From Bryobacteraceae bacterium (GTDB lineage Bacteria > Acidobacteriota > Terriglobia > Bryobacterales > Bryobacteraceae), in NCBI GenBank assembly GCA_023384675.1, contig JAHDVK010000015.1, positions 62,001 through 126,000 on the forward strand: DNA of 64,000 nt, in the 5' to 3' direction. A program made the position numbers and the translations under genes. Under the pieces are notes generated by a model, which was given only the letters and a program-made list of their open reading frames with translations, was not told the origin of the DNA and searched no databases. Shown here piece after piece: positions 1 through 11,192 of this stretch. How positions within the stretch are numbered: position 1 is the first letter of the stretch; every line of letters starts with the position of its first letter.

Positions 1-984
<984 letters not shown>

Positions 985-1064
985 GGGGATGCCTCCTATT
1001 CTAGCGAACCGTGCCGGAGCGGCCTCGCATCCTCCCGGCGCGATCTAACCGGGAGTCCGCGTCC

Positions 1065-2774
<1,710 letters not shown>

Positions 2775-2917
2775 GGCAAACCCCCACCAGTTTGTCAAAA
2801 ACCGGAGCCGCCCGGAGCCGGCCCCCTCGACGCTTCAATTCAGCCCGCGCAGGGACAACGCGGGCCCGGCCGGCGCGGTGGCGTGGATGGTGTCAGGCCG
2901 GCCGCTGTCCGCCTGCG

Positions 2918-5416
2918 TTAGCGAATCGGGACAGGGAAGGGAAGCGACTGCAGGCCGTCCACCCGCAGCGTGAGCGGGATGGCCGCTCCGCGGGGCGATT
3001 CCTCGGAAAGCCGGACATACACTGTGTGTCCCGTGGCGGTCTTCTGCACCAGGATGACCGTGTGCTCCACCTCTCCACTGAACGACTTCACGTCCTCCGT
3101 AGCGGCGCTTTCCGCCAGGCCCGTCACCAGCAGTTGAATCATTTCGCCCGCGGCCGGCGGCATGCCGGCCTGCAGGTTCAAGCCCATTAAGGTCTGGGCC
3201 GCGGTGATCACCGGCGGTTTGGGCGGCGGCAGCGACAGCACCAGCGCCGCGGGCAGCACTTCTTCGCCCTGAACCGTCATCTGCAGCTTCACCACGCCCG
3301 CCGGCAAGCCCTCGGGAATCTGCACGGTGGCCACTGAGCCGTTCACGGCCACTACCGGCGCGGCGACGCCGTTGATCCGGACTTGCGTGGTTGCCAGGAA
3401 CAGGGGCGAGGTCAGATTGGCCACCGGCAGGGCCGCCATCCCGCCCGCGTAAACCGGCGTGTCCGCCATCGCCGACATCACGACGTACAGCTTCCGGACG
3501 CTCGGCGGATAGATGTTCAGCGCGTTCTCGGCTTCAGCGAATGCGATCCCATCCGCGAGCGCCAGACGCAGCGGACCCGCCTCCGCCGCGGGCGAAACCG
3601 CCACCTTCACGAGCGACCGGTGTGCACCCACCCGCCAGATTTTGCTCACGGTGACGTCGCTCGTACCGAAGCCCAGCTTCGCCGGCGTCCAATCCGCCCC
3701 CTCCGAGGTCAACTCGAGCACCGTCTCCACACCCGCCGGCAGGAACGCAGGCTCCACCCGCCACGCGGGTGTGCCGCCATTCTCGTACCGGTGGACATGC
3801 GCGGTTCCGCCGTCCAGCATCGCCGAACTCTGACCCTCGCTATCGAAGACGCTGACGCGCGCGGCGTGCCCGTCCATTCCGCGCGGCGGCCGAACCTGCA
3901 GCATCTCCGCCGACCCTTCGGCAATCTGGCCAGCCGCGCCATCGAACAGCACGCGGGCTCCGCGGTCGAGACGTTTTCCGCGGATCGTCACAATCCCATT
4001 CACCGCAGGCTCAACCACTTCCACCGCGGGCGGCTGCGCCTGCGTCACCTTGTACGCTCCCGGCGCAACGTGCGTCTCTCCGTTTAACCGGAAAAGCATG
4101 TGGCGCAAGCCCGGGGGAGCGTCCTCAGGTACGGACAGATCGGTCTGCAAATAACTGGGGGCGGGGGCATAGGCGAAAATGCCCGGCGCGAGCAAGGTCT
4201 CCGGAGCTTGAAACAGCGTCGCGCTCAATCCCGCCACCGGCCCCGACGCATTCGACATCCCGAATCCGAAGAGGACGATCGAGCCGCGCTCCTGGCCCGC
4301 CTGCAGGAAGGCCGGCTTCACGGCCTGCTGGCCGAAGAAGCGGTAGGTCTGCACGGAGTGAAGGTTTACCTGCTGCCGCGGTTGCACGCTGAACCAGACG
4401 CTGCCATTCGTCTCGCCTTCCCTCACGTCCACCCGGTGCTCGGGAACGGAACCGCCGGGGAAGAATGCCAGGTCGAATGCGCCGCCCGGCTGAATCGGCC
4501 CGTCGGGACCCAGCGGTAAGTCGAGATTCACAGGCTGCGGTTCGCCCGCCAGGCCGGGAGGCAGAGGATGAGCGTACACGGAATACGATCCCGGGGCAAG
4601 CCCGCGAATCACATAGCGGCCATCGGGCGCCGTGAGCGCGCTCACGGCCTCGCCCGTCGGCTTCAGCGCCACCACCGAGGCCAGATGCACTCCCTGTCCG
4701 CCCATGAGGACCCGGCCCGCAATCGAGCCGGTCTTCTCCACAAACTCGCGCGTAGGATAGAGCGCCGAAATGCCCGCCACATCGTCGGCCGCCAAGGGGG
4801 CGCCTTTGGTCGTCGCCCGCGTGATCTCCGTCGACATCGTCCCCGAAGCCCAACTGTGCTGCAGCCCCAGCGTATGCCCGAACTCGTGCACGATCGTCTG
4901 AAACAGCCGTTCGCTCCAGCTTGGGCGCGCCGGATCCGCCATGTTATCAGGGAGAATCAGCAAAGACTTGACGATCGGCACGAAGACCGTGCCGTCCTTC
5001 TCGGTGACCTCGCCCAGCACCTCCGGCCCCGCCAGCGCCACCAGCCCCGGCGGCACTTCGTCGAACACGATCTCGACGCGGGGACCATTCATTCGCGCGC
5101 CCGCTTCGATCAAACCGCCGAACACGACGCGCAACTCCGAGGTCTTGACCGTGTTCCATACCTCCGCCGCGGCCTGAATCTGGCTGAACAACGCGACGCG
5201 GCTGTCACCCTCCGCCAACTGCTCCGGCCCCCTGCGCTCGATGAAATAGGGAATCCGCTTGCCTGGCACGGAACGAAGGTCAAATCGCGTTAAAACAGGC
5301 TCAAATGGCCCGTTTTTCGTCAGATAACGCACGAAATGCGCGTATCCCGAGGCATCCTGCCACCCCATCAGCAGCAGCGCCGCCAACGCGAAGCCCATCC
5401 CCCAGCGCCGCTTCAT
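2918..5416 (-). CDS. Secreted matrixin-like zinc metalloprotease with regulatory-like and TIGR03437-type domains
   Basis: An 832-residue exported protein. Residues 1-24 form a signal peptide (MKRRWGMGFALAALLLMGWQ). The zinc site HEFGHTLGLQH near residue 177 matches the HExxHxxGxxH motif of matrixin/M10-type peptidases. A carboxypeptidase-regulatory-like beta domain follows (SIAGRVLMGGQG ... TAPDGRYVIRGLAPGSYSV). The second half consists of IPT/TIG-like and TIGR03437-type beta domains, which are expanded in Solibacter-type acidobacteria. The start codon overlaps the stop of the upstream small exported protein by four bases (ATGA), so the two are co-transcribed. The substrate is unknown. Confidence 0.8.
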   Translation of the reverse strand: MKRRWGMGFALAALLLMGWQDASGYAHFVRYLTKNGPFEPVLTRFDLRSVPGKRIPYFIERRGPEQLAEGDSRVALFSQIQAAAEVWNTVKTSELRVVFGGLIEAGARMNGPRVEIVFDEVPPGLVALAGPEVLGEVTEKDGTVFVPIVKSLLILPDNMADPARPSWSERLFQTIVHEFGHTLGLQHSWASGTMSTEITRATTKGAPLAADDVAGISALYPTREFVEKTGSIAGRVLMGGQGVHLASVVALKPTGEAVSALTAPDGRYVIRGLAPGSYSVYAHPLPPGLAGEPQPVNLDLPLGPDGPIQPGGAFDLAFFPGGSVPEHRVDVREGETNGSVWFSVQPRQQVNLHSVQTYRFFGQQAVKPAFLQAGQERGSIVLFGFGMSNASGPVAGLSATLFQAPETLLAPGIFAYAPAPSYLQTDLSVPEDAPPGLRHMLFRLNGETHVAPGAYKVTQAQPPAVEVVEPAVNGIVTIRGKRLDRGARVLFDGAAGQIAEGSAEMLQVRPPRGMDGHAARVSVFDSEGQSSAMLDGGTAHVHRYENGGTPAWRVEPAFLPAGVETVLELTSEGADWTPAKLGFGTSDVTVSKIWRVGAHRSLVKVAVSPAAEAGPLRLALADGIAFAEAENALNIYPPSVRKLYVVMSAMADTPVYAGGMAALPVANLTSPLFLATTQVRINGVAAPVVAVNGSVATVQIPEGLPAGVVKLQMTVQGEEVLPAALVLSLPPPKPPVITAAQTLMGLNLQAGMPPAAGEMIQLLVTGLAESAATEDVKSFSGEVEHTVILVQKTATGHTVYVRLSEESPRGAAIPLTLRVDGLQSLPFPVPIR

Positions 5417-5943
5417 CGCACCACCCCCGCCCCGCGAACCCGCCGAACCAATTCGCCCCAGGTCAGCTCGACACCCGAGTCAGCGACTTCTTTCCCATTC
5501 TTATCAACGACATGCGACGAAGCCGGGCCCCGCCGCAGAACCCGCTCGCCCGCCTCGTTCAAGCCGGCCGTGAACAAGCCCTGCGAGAGTCCGATGATAT
5601 GGTTCACGCCGCTGCGGCTGGTCCACACAAACACCACGTACTCCCGGCTCAAGCGCAGCGCCGGCGTGCCGGCAAAGGACTGGCGCGCCGCGCCGTGGAC
5701 CCCGCCCGGCACGCTGAGCCGCAGGGTCTCCGGCGGGCCGCCCTTTAGGGTCTCCTGCACGCGGAAAGTGTAGTCGGTATAAATCATCCCGCCGCGCCGC
5801 ACGCCTTCCACCGACACCGCTTCGCCCCGGACAATCCGCGTGGACTTGGCGATCATCTCGTCCATGGACATGCGCTCGATCGTCGTGGCGGGCGAGATGG
5901 CCGCCGCCGCGAGCAAGCCGAGAATCAGGGTGAGAGAGCGCAT
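5413..5943 (-). CDS. Small exported protein of unknown function, partner of the metalloprotease
   Basis: About 176 residues from the ATG at 5941-5943 (MRSLTLILGLLAAAAISPAT), which gives a clean signal peptide. A longer in-frame reading to 6003 adds a basic segment unlike a secreted N-terminus and is not favoured. The mature part looks like a compact beta-rich domain (IVRGEAVSVEGVRRGG, YTFRVQETLKGGPPETLRL). This resembles small exported proteins found next to matrixin-type proteases in acidobacteria, but I cannot name the family. It overlaps the downstream protease gene by four bases. A promoter-like sequence lies about 165 bases upstream. Confidence 0.65.
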   Translation of the reverse strand: MRSLTLILGLLAAAAISPATTIERMSMDEMIAKSTRIVRGEAVSVEGVRRGGMIYTDYTFRVQETLKGGPPETLRLSVPGGVHGAARQSFAGTPALRLSREYVVFVWTSRSGVNHIIGLSQGLFTAGLNEAGERVLRRGPASSHVVDKNGKEVADSGVELTWGELVRRVRGAGVVR

Positions 5944-6108
5944 TTCGTTCCCAATCGGTCTTCTGCAAACCAGGAACCAAACCCGGGGCGGATATGCTTT
6001 CAACGGCTTAGCGGAATGTAAGCGTCATCCGATGAGTCGCTCCGACACAGGTAGATCCAACTCCGTCCCATCCTTCGCCAACAATTCGCCACCTGTAGTT
6101 ATACTTGA

Positions 6109-6138
6109 ATAATAGCGCTCTAAGTAATTCTTTTGCAA
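6109..6138 (-). promoter_or_regulatory. Candidate sigma-70 promoter for the exported protein/protease pair
   Basis: On the minus strand TTGCAA (6133-6138) is followed after 18 bases by TATTAT (6109-6114). Transcription would start near 6102, leaving a leader of about 160 bases before the ATG at 5943. It lies in the AT-rich gap just beyond the stop codon of the Nramp gene. Assigned from consensus match only. Confidence 0.4.
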
Positions 6139-6145
6139 CGAAAAA

Positions 6146-8020
6146 CTAACTTGAGTGCTCGCGGTCCCGTACGACCAGGACAGGCGCGTCCAGGGCGTGG
6201 CGCACTTCGTTGATCGTGGCGCCGTAAACGAGGTCCTTGATACCGCGGTGGCCGTGGGCGCCCATCACCAGCAGGTCGGCTTCCAGTGCCCGGGCGGCGC
6301 GGACGATCTCCCGTTTCGGATCGCGGCCATGGACCACCACCAGATCGGCGTCCACCCCTTGCCCTTTTACCCGCTGAAGCCATCCGGTCAGGTAGGCGGC
6401 GCCAGCCTCGACCTCGGCGGTGGAAGCCTCTTCGCCATACACCTGGCTCGTGACCCCTTCCTCGACATGCAGCAGAACCAATTTGGCTTTGTTCGATTTC
6501 GCCAACGTGACGGCGTGCGCAACGGCCGCCGCGTCCGCGCCCGAGTGATCGAGCGTCACCAGGATCCGCCGGTAAACCGGCCTCTCGGGCAGTTCCGGAG
6601 GCTCCTCGGGCGGCGCGATGGGGGCCGGCTCCGGAGGGATCACGCGCCGCATGAAAGCGATGTGCGCCAGCAGCGCGGCCAGCCCCAGCGCGACGGGCCA
6701 GCCGATCCAGCCGATCCATGGCCGTTCCTGGCTTAAACGTTCCAATTCCTGAACAATTAGCCAGCCATTTAACACAAGGATGATGCCGGCCACGCTCCAG
6801 GCCAGGATCCGTACCCAGGGCGGGTTGACGAAGTCGCCCATGCGCCGCCGGTCGCTGGTGAACTGAATGAGGGGGATTACGGCGAACGGCAGTTGCAGGC
6901 TCAGCACCACCTGGCTGAAGATCAGCAACTGGTAAGTGGCTGCGTCGCCGAAGTGAACGATGGCAAGCACCGCCGGGACCACCGCCACCAGGCGCGTGAT
7001 CAGCCGCCGCAGCCAGGGCCGCATCCGGAAGTTCAGGAAGCCCTCCATCACGATCTGGCCCGCCATGGTGCCGGTGATGGTCGAGGACTGGCCCGCGCAG
7101 AGCAGCGCCAAAGCGAACGCGACGCTGGCCATCGTGGTGCCCAGCAGCGGAGCGAGCATGTGGTGAGCCTGCTGGATCTCCGTGACCACGATGCCGTTGC
7201 GGTAGAAGGTGGCCGCCGCGACGATCAGGATCGCGGCGTTCACCAGCAGGGCCGCGTTCAGGGCGACGACCGAATCCACCAGGTTGTAGCGGCAGGCACG
7301 GGCTTTCTCCCCGTTCGTCGATCCAATCCGCCGCGTCTGCACAAGCGAACTGTGCAGGTAAAGGTTATGCGGCATGACCGTCGCTCCAAGCATGGCGATG
7401 GCGACGTACAGGCTGTTGGCGTCCACCCACGGAACCAAACCCGCCGCGACACCGCCCCATTCGGGCTTGGCAAGCCACACCTCGAGCAGGAAACAGCCGC
7501 CGATCACCGTGACGAAACCGAGAATGATGGTCTCCAGAACTCGGATGCCATAGCGGTTCAGCCAAAGGATCAGCAGCGTATCCGCCGCCGTCAGCACCAC
7601 GCCCCAAACGAGCGGCAGGCCGAACAGCAGGTTCAACCCGATGGCCGCGCCGAGAACCTCGGCGAGGTCGCAGGCCGCGATGGCGATTTCGCAGAGGATC
7701 CACAGCATCCAGGCCACGGGCTTGGGATATTGCTCCCGGCAGGCCTGCGCGAGATCGCGCCCGGCGACAATGCCCAGGCGCGCGCTGAGGGTCTGCAGCA
7801 GGATCGCCATCGCGTTGGACAGCACCAGTACCCACAACAACCGGTAGCCGAACCGCGCGCCGCCCTCGAGGTCCGTGGCCCAGTTGCCCGGGTCCATGTA
7901 GCCGACGCTCACCAGATAGGCTGGACCCGCGAACGCGAACACCCGCTTCCAAATCGACGGATGTGCCGTCGAGACCGAGGAATGCACCTCAGGCATGGAT
8001 GGACGCGGAGGGGACGGCAT
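6146..8020 (-). CDS. mntH: Nramp-family divalent metal transporter fused to a UspA domain
   Basis: A proton-coupled Mn2+/Fe2+ importer of the inner membrane. Residues 1 to about 450 form the 11-12 helix Nramp core, with the metal-binding motifs MDPGNW (helix 1) and MPHNLYLHSS (helix 6). After a proline-rich linker (PPEPAPIAPPEEPPELPERP), residues about 475-620 are a universal-stress-protein domain (RRILVTLDHSGADAAA ... VMGAHGHRGIKDLVYG) with the G-x2-G-x9-G pattern of nucleotide-binding UspA proteins. Classical MntH is about 410-450 residues, so the tail is an added cytosolic sensor or regulator. The gene is monocistronic. A TATAAT box at 8061-8066 and a terminator-bearing leader or sRNA lie upstream. 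Confidence 0.9.
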   Translation of the reverse strand: MPSPPRPSMPEVHSSVSTAHPSIWKRVFAFAGPAYLVSVGYMDPGNWATDLEGGARFGYRLLWVLVLSNAMAILLQTLSARLGIVAGRDLAQACREQYPKPVAWMLWILCEIAIAACDLAEVLGAAIGLNLLFGLPLVWGVVLTAADTLLILWLNRYGIRVLETIILGFVTVIGGCFLLEVWLAKPEWGGVAAGLVPWVDANSLYVAIAMLGATVMPHNLYLHSSLVQTRRIGSTNGEKARACRYNLVDSVVALNAALLVNAAILIVAAATFYRNGIVVTEIQQAHHMLAPLLGTTMASVAFALALLCAGQSSTITGTMAGQIVMEGFLNFRMRPWLRRLITRLVAVVPAVLAIVHFGDAATYQLLIFSQVVLSLQLPFAVIPLIQFTSDRRRMGDFVNPPWVRILAWSVAGIILVLNGWLIVQELERLSQERPWIGWIGWPVALGLAALLAHIAFMRRVIPPEPAPIAPPEEPPELPERPVYRRILVTLDHSGADAAAVAHAVTLAKSNKAKLVLLHVEEGVTSQVYGEEASTAEVEAGAAYLTGWLQRVKGQGVDADLVVVHGRDPKREIVRAARALEADLLVMGAHGHRGIKDLVYGATINEVRHALDAPVLVVRDREHSS

Positions 8021-8060
8021 AGATGCCTTGAACGAATCAGTGTACCGCAGGCGTGCGCGG

Positions 8061-8066
8061 ATTATA
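8061..8066 (-). promoter_or_regulatory. TATAAT -10 box upstream of mntH
   Basis: A perfect minus-strand TATAAT lies about 40 bases before the mntH start and just downstream of an intrinsic terminator. No good -35 box is seen at the expected distance (GC-rich terminator sequence occupies it). This is therefore a weak call, or it depends on an activator. Confidence 0.35.
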
Positions 8067-8078
8067 TGGCAAAGAAAA

Positions 8079-8098
8079 AGCCCCGCTCCCGCGGGGCT
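8079..8098 (-). terminator. Intrinsic terminator upstream of mntH
   Basis: An 8-bp GC stem (AGCCCCGC with GCGGGGCT, loop GGGA-like) is followed on the minus strand by TTTTTCTTT. It lies 59 bases before the mntH ATG, so it ends either an independent small RNA or an attenuated leader. Confidence 0.7.
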
Positions 8099-8215
8099 CA
8101 GGCGTTGACCCGGACATCTTCATCAGGAGTCCGTCCCAAAGGAGGCAACTGCCCACAAAAGCAAATAACTAACGTGACCCACTTCTCTTCCTTGCATCCC
8201 GAAGGCCAAATCCTA
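8079..8215 (-). ncRNA. Candidate small RNA or mntH leader ending in an intrinsic terminator
   Basis: The 376-base gap between mntH and the MFS gene has no ORF that fits its neighbours. On the minus strand it ends in a strong terminator (stem AGCCCCGC/GCGGGGCT, 8079-8098, then TTTTTCTTT). Upstream are small stem-loops, for example GGCAGTTGCC and a GGAC/GTCC hairpin, and an AT-rich TTTAATAT stretch near 8225-8232 that could be a -10 box. The RNA would be about 140 nt. It could be a free sRNA (6S-like in size) or a riboswitch/attenuator for mntH. I recognise no known family. The 5' end is a guess. Confidence 0.35.
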
Positions 8216-8396
8216 AAGCGTTGATATTAAATGGCAGGCAGCCCCCCGGCGCTACGAAATACCGCAGTTCTCCCGAAGGCCGTATTCCAATAATTGGAGA
8301 TCGGCGGCCGGTGCCCTGCCTTGAGCAGCCTGAGCGACGGGCGATTGATGTCCTGGGATGAGCGCGTGATGGTCCCCAGGGGGGTACAATACGAGG

Positions 8397-9623
8397 GTGC
8401 AACCGGCCGATCCGCGTTCCGGCCCCGTTGACGCCGGGACTCCCGCGACCGCCTTGCCCGCCGCCCGCGGCGGGATTGGCGCGTTGTTCGTTTCCGGCCT
8501 GCTGATGAGCCTGCTGGGCGCGCTCCTGCCCGCCTGGCGCTACCACATCGAGCCGGATTTCCTATTGATAGGAAATTACTTCCTGCTTCAGAACGCGGGC
8601 ATCCTTCTGGGCTACTACCTCGGCCGCAACTTGTTGCGCCGGAGGGGGATCTGGGCGGCTCTGGCCTGCGGGTGCGCGCTGGCCGCCGCCGGTCTGGTGA
8701 TGTTGGGCGTGTTTTCACCGCCCGCGCATTCGGCCTGGCGGCTCGGGGCGCTCCTGCTGGTTGGGCTGGGGGCGGGCGGCATCCATACGGGCGCGCTCCA
8801 CGCGATTGTGCCCGCTTATGATCATGAACCTGCTTCCACGATCGGTCTGGCGGGGGTGTTGTTCAATCTCGGAGCGCTGGCCACGGCGCTGGTGGTGGCG
8901 GGGGCGTTCTTCGCCTACACCATTCAGGCGACGCTGATCGTGATGGCGGCGGCTCCGGCGCTTGCAGCGGTGTTGTATGCCCGGATGCCTTATCTGGCCG
9001 CCGCGCGGGCCGGGGATGCGAGTTGGCGGGATGCGTTGCGGGATTTCCGGAGCCCCGCCGCGGTCCTGTTTGCGCTGCTCCTGTTTTTCCAGTTCGGCAA
9101 CGAGGGCGCGCTGGCGGGGTGGCTGGCGCTGTTCCTGATTCAGCGGCTGGGCCTGAGTCCGGTGACCTCGCTGCTGCTGCTGGCTCTGTTCTGGGCCTTG
9201 CTGCTCGCGGGCCGGATGGTGGGAATCTGGCTGATGCGCCGCCTGAGCGCGGGCCGTCTGCTGGCCGGCGCCGTGCTGGCCCCGATGTTCGGCTGCACGA
9301 TTCTGGCTGCCACGGACAACCTGTTTGGCGCGATCACAGCGGTGGTGTTCATCGCGGGCGGCTTTGCGCTGATTCTGCCGCTGGTGATGGAACGTATCGC
9401 GGGCCGCTTCCCCTACTTTCATCCCGGCTATTTCAGCGGCATTTTCTCACTGGCGCTCACCGGCGGCTTCCTGGCGCCGGCCTCGGTCGGCTATTTCGCG
9501 CATTTTCTGGGCATCGGCGTGGTGGCGGGGCTTCCGCTGTTGGGTTCGATCGCGGTCTTCCTGCTGTACTGGCTCCTGGTGCTGGAATCGAAACTATCCC
9601 ACCGCCCGCGGGCGGTGGGATAG
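8397..9623 (+). CDS. MFS transporter (sugar/fucose-permease-like)
   Basis: A 408-residue integral membrane protein with about 12 predicted helices in two halves separated near residues 195-215 by a charged loop (AGDASWRDALRDFRSP), the standard MFS layout. Helix 1 follows a short cytosolic leader (ALFVSGLLMSLLGALLPAW). Conserved substrate residues cannot be assigned, so the cargo is unknown. The start is a GTG at 8397. TACAAT at 8385-8390 lies just upstream, so the mRNA may be leaderless or nearly so. The last codons and the TAG stop lie inside a perfect 30-bp palindrome. No operon partner. Confidence 0.75.
   Translation: MQPADPRSGPVDAGTPATALPAARGGIGALFVSGLLMSLLGALLPAWRYHIEPDFLLIGNYFLLQNAGILLGYYLGRNLLRRRGIWAALACGCALAAAGLVMLGVFSPPAHSAWRLGALLLVGLGAGGIHTGALHAIVPAYDHEPASTIGLAGVLFNLGALATALVVAGAFFAYTIQATLIVMAAAPALAAVLYARMPYLAAARAGDASWRDALRDFRSPAAVLFALLLFFQFGNEGALAGWLALFLIQRLGLSPVTSLLLLALFWALLLAGRMVGIWLMRRLSAGRLLAGAVLAPMFGCTILAATDNLFGAITAVVFIAGGFALILPLVMERIAGRFPYFHPGYFSGIFSLALTGGFLAPASVGYFAHFLGIGVVAGLPLLGSIAVFLLYWLLVLESKLSHRPRAVG
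9594..9623. repeat. Perfect 30-bp palindrome containing the MFS stop codon
   Basis: Two 15-base arms (CTATCCCACCGCCCG and its exact reverse complement) meet without a loop. The final nine codons and the TAG stop of the MFS gene are inside it. No T-run follows on the + strand, so it is not a textbook terminator. It could form a 3' hairpin that blocks transcription or exonucleases in both directions between the two converging genes. Confidence 0.8.
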
Positions 9624-9657
9624 CCGGGCCGAGCCTGCGCCACGATCAGCGTTCCCC

Positions 9658-10371
9658 CTAATCCAGCGCCGCAATCTCACCCGGCACGATCTTCCTCGTC
9701 CTCGGCAGCACCCCCCGGTAGCTCAGATACCCCACCGCCGCCAGCACGCCCACGAACACCACCAGCTCCGCGATGTCCGACGCCCGCGTCCGCGGCAGCG
9801 TCAGGTACATCAGCCACAACACCGGCTGCGCGATGCACATCGCCCACACCGTCCCATAAAAATAGCGCCGCTCGTGCCCCTCGCCCTTCGTCGATACCTT
9901 CACCCTCGGCAACTGCCCCAGCGCGCCCAGAATCCACACCGGCACCGCGATCGGGAAATAACCGTAATAGTAAATCTGCTTCATCATCCATTGCCCGGTC
10001 GCGATCGCGATCACCAGCCCGGTCAGATTCAGCACCCCATAGGTGATCGCCGCGCTCCAGGCGAACGTGTAGCAGATCCGCCGGTAAAGCGGGTTCGGCC
10101 GGTCCTCCGTGAATCGGATGATGTATGGCGCCGGCTCGCAGCCCGGCAGTTTGCCGCGCAGCCCCGCGATCCCCGTGCCGATTACCACCGCCAGCAGCCA
10201 CCATTTCATGTCGCTCTGGAAACCTTCCGCGAACAGATGGAACGTCACGGAGCCCGGTATCAGAAAGAAGACGAAAATCCAAAGGGGCCAGTGATTGAGG
10301 CGATAATAGCCTTTGTTGCGCGTGCGGATCTTGCGTTCGCTCGCGTACTCGATTTTGACCGGGGTGCTCAT
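9658..10371 (-). CDS. Conserved-looking integral membrane protein, function unknown
   Basis: 237 residues with about six predicted helices (WPLWIFVFFLIPGSVTFHLF, KWWLLAVVIGTGIAGL, CYTFAWSAAITYGVLNLTG, IAVPVWILGALGQL, AMCIAQPVLWLMYLTL, ELVVFVGVLAAVGYLSY) and short basic ends. I do not recognise a family and see no catalytic motif. It converges with the MFS gene (34 bases between stops) and diverges from the SDR gene across a 56-base gap. Confidence 0.65.
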   Translation of the reverse strand: MSTPVKIEYASERKIRTRNKGYYRLNHWPLWIFVFFLIPGSVTFHLFAEGFQSDMKWWLLAVVIGTGIAGLRGKLPGCEPAPYIIRFTEDRPNPLYRRICYTFAWSAAITYGVLNLTGLVIAIATGQWMMKQIYYYGYFPIAVPVWILGALGQLPRVKVSTKGEGHERRYFYGTVWAMCIAQPVLWLMYLTLPRTRASDIAELVVFVGVLAAVGYLSYRGVLPRTRKIVPGEIAALD

Positions 10372-10427
10372 GGGCGATGGGAACCAAAACTTTTAGTGTC
10401 CCATAGACGGGTAAAATAACGAAGATC

Positions 10428-11192
10428 ATGCGCATTGACCTGACGGGACAGACCGCCGTGGTGACCGGAGGAGCCCACGGCATCGGCCTCGAAACCGCCC
10501 GCGCCCTCCGCGACTGTGGAGCGCGCGTCGTGGTGGCCGATATCGAGGAGACCAAGGAGTTCCCCTTCCTCCAAGTCGACGTCACCAGCGCCCAAAGCGT
10601 CAAGGGCCTCTTCACCGAACTCAGCAACGTCGATATCGTCGTCGCCAACGCCGGCATCGGCGGCGAGGCGTCCCTCGAAGAACACACGGCCAGCCACTGG
10701 AACAAGATCGTCGCCGTCAATCTCACCGGCGTCTTCCGCACCGTGCAGGCCGCCGCCCGGCGCATGAAGACCCGCCGCCGCGGCGCAATCGTTCTCACCG
10801 CCTCCACCAACTCCTTCGACGGCGAACGCCTGCTCACCGCCTACAACGCCACCAAACACGGCGTGCTCGGCATCCTCCGTACCGCCGCTAACGAACTCGG
10901 ACCCTACGGCATCCGCATCAACGCCGTCTGCCCCGGCTTCATCCGCACGCGGCTCACCCGGGAAGGCTTCGACAACCCCGATTTCATGCGCGAATATGCC
11001 CGCCATTTGCCCCTCGGCCGCGGCGGCGAACCCGAAGAGGTCGCCCGCGTCATCGCCTTCCTCGCCTCGCCGCTCGCCTCCTACATGACCGGCGCCGCCG
11101 TGGTTATCGACGGCGGCCAGCTCGCCGCCAAGTTCGGCCTCTGGAACGAGGACAACGCGAACTTCGTAACCGATCACTGGGAACTCAAGTGA
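10428..11192 (+). CDS. SDR-family oxidoreductase
   Basis: A 254-residue classical short-chain dehydrogenase/reductase, NAD(P)-dependent and cytosolic. The cofactor motif TGGAHGIG is at the N-terminus, VANAG follows the second beta-alpha unit, and the catalytic Ser is in LTASTNSFDG with YNATKHG giving Tyr and Lys. The C-terminus carries the usual PxGRGGxPEEVA-like turn (LPLGRGGEPEEVARVIAFL). Substrate unknown. A near-leaderless start is possible: TAAAAT at 10412-10417 is only 10 bases before the ATG. The stop overlaps the GTG start of the ABC ATPase gene, so this enzyme heads an export operon. Confidence 0.88.
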   Translation: MRIDLTGQTAVVTGGAHGIGLETARALRDCGARVVVADIEETKEFPFLQVDVTSAQSVKGLFTELSNVDIVVANAGIGGEASLEEHTASHWNKIVAVNLTGVFRTVQAAARRMKTRRRGAIVLTASTNSFDGERLLTAYNATKHGVLGILRTAANELGPYGIRINAVCPGFIRTRLTREGFDNPDFMREYARHLPLGRGGEPEEVARVIAFLASPLASYMTGAAVVIDGGQLAAKFGLWNEDNANFVTDHWELK

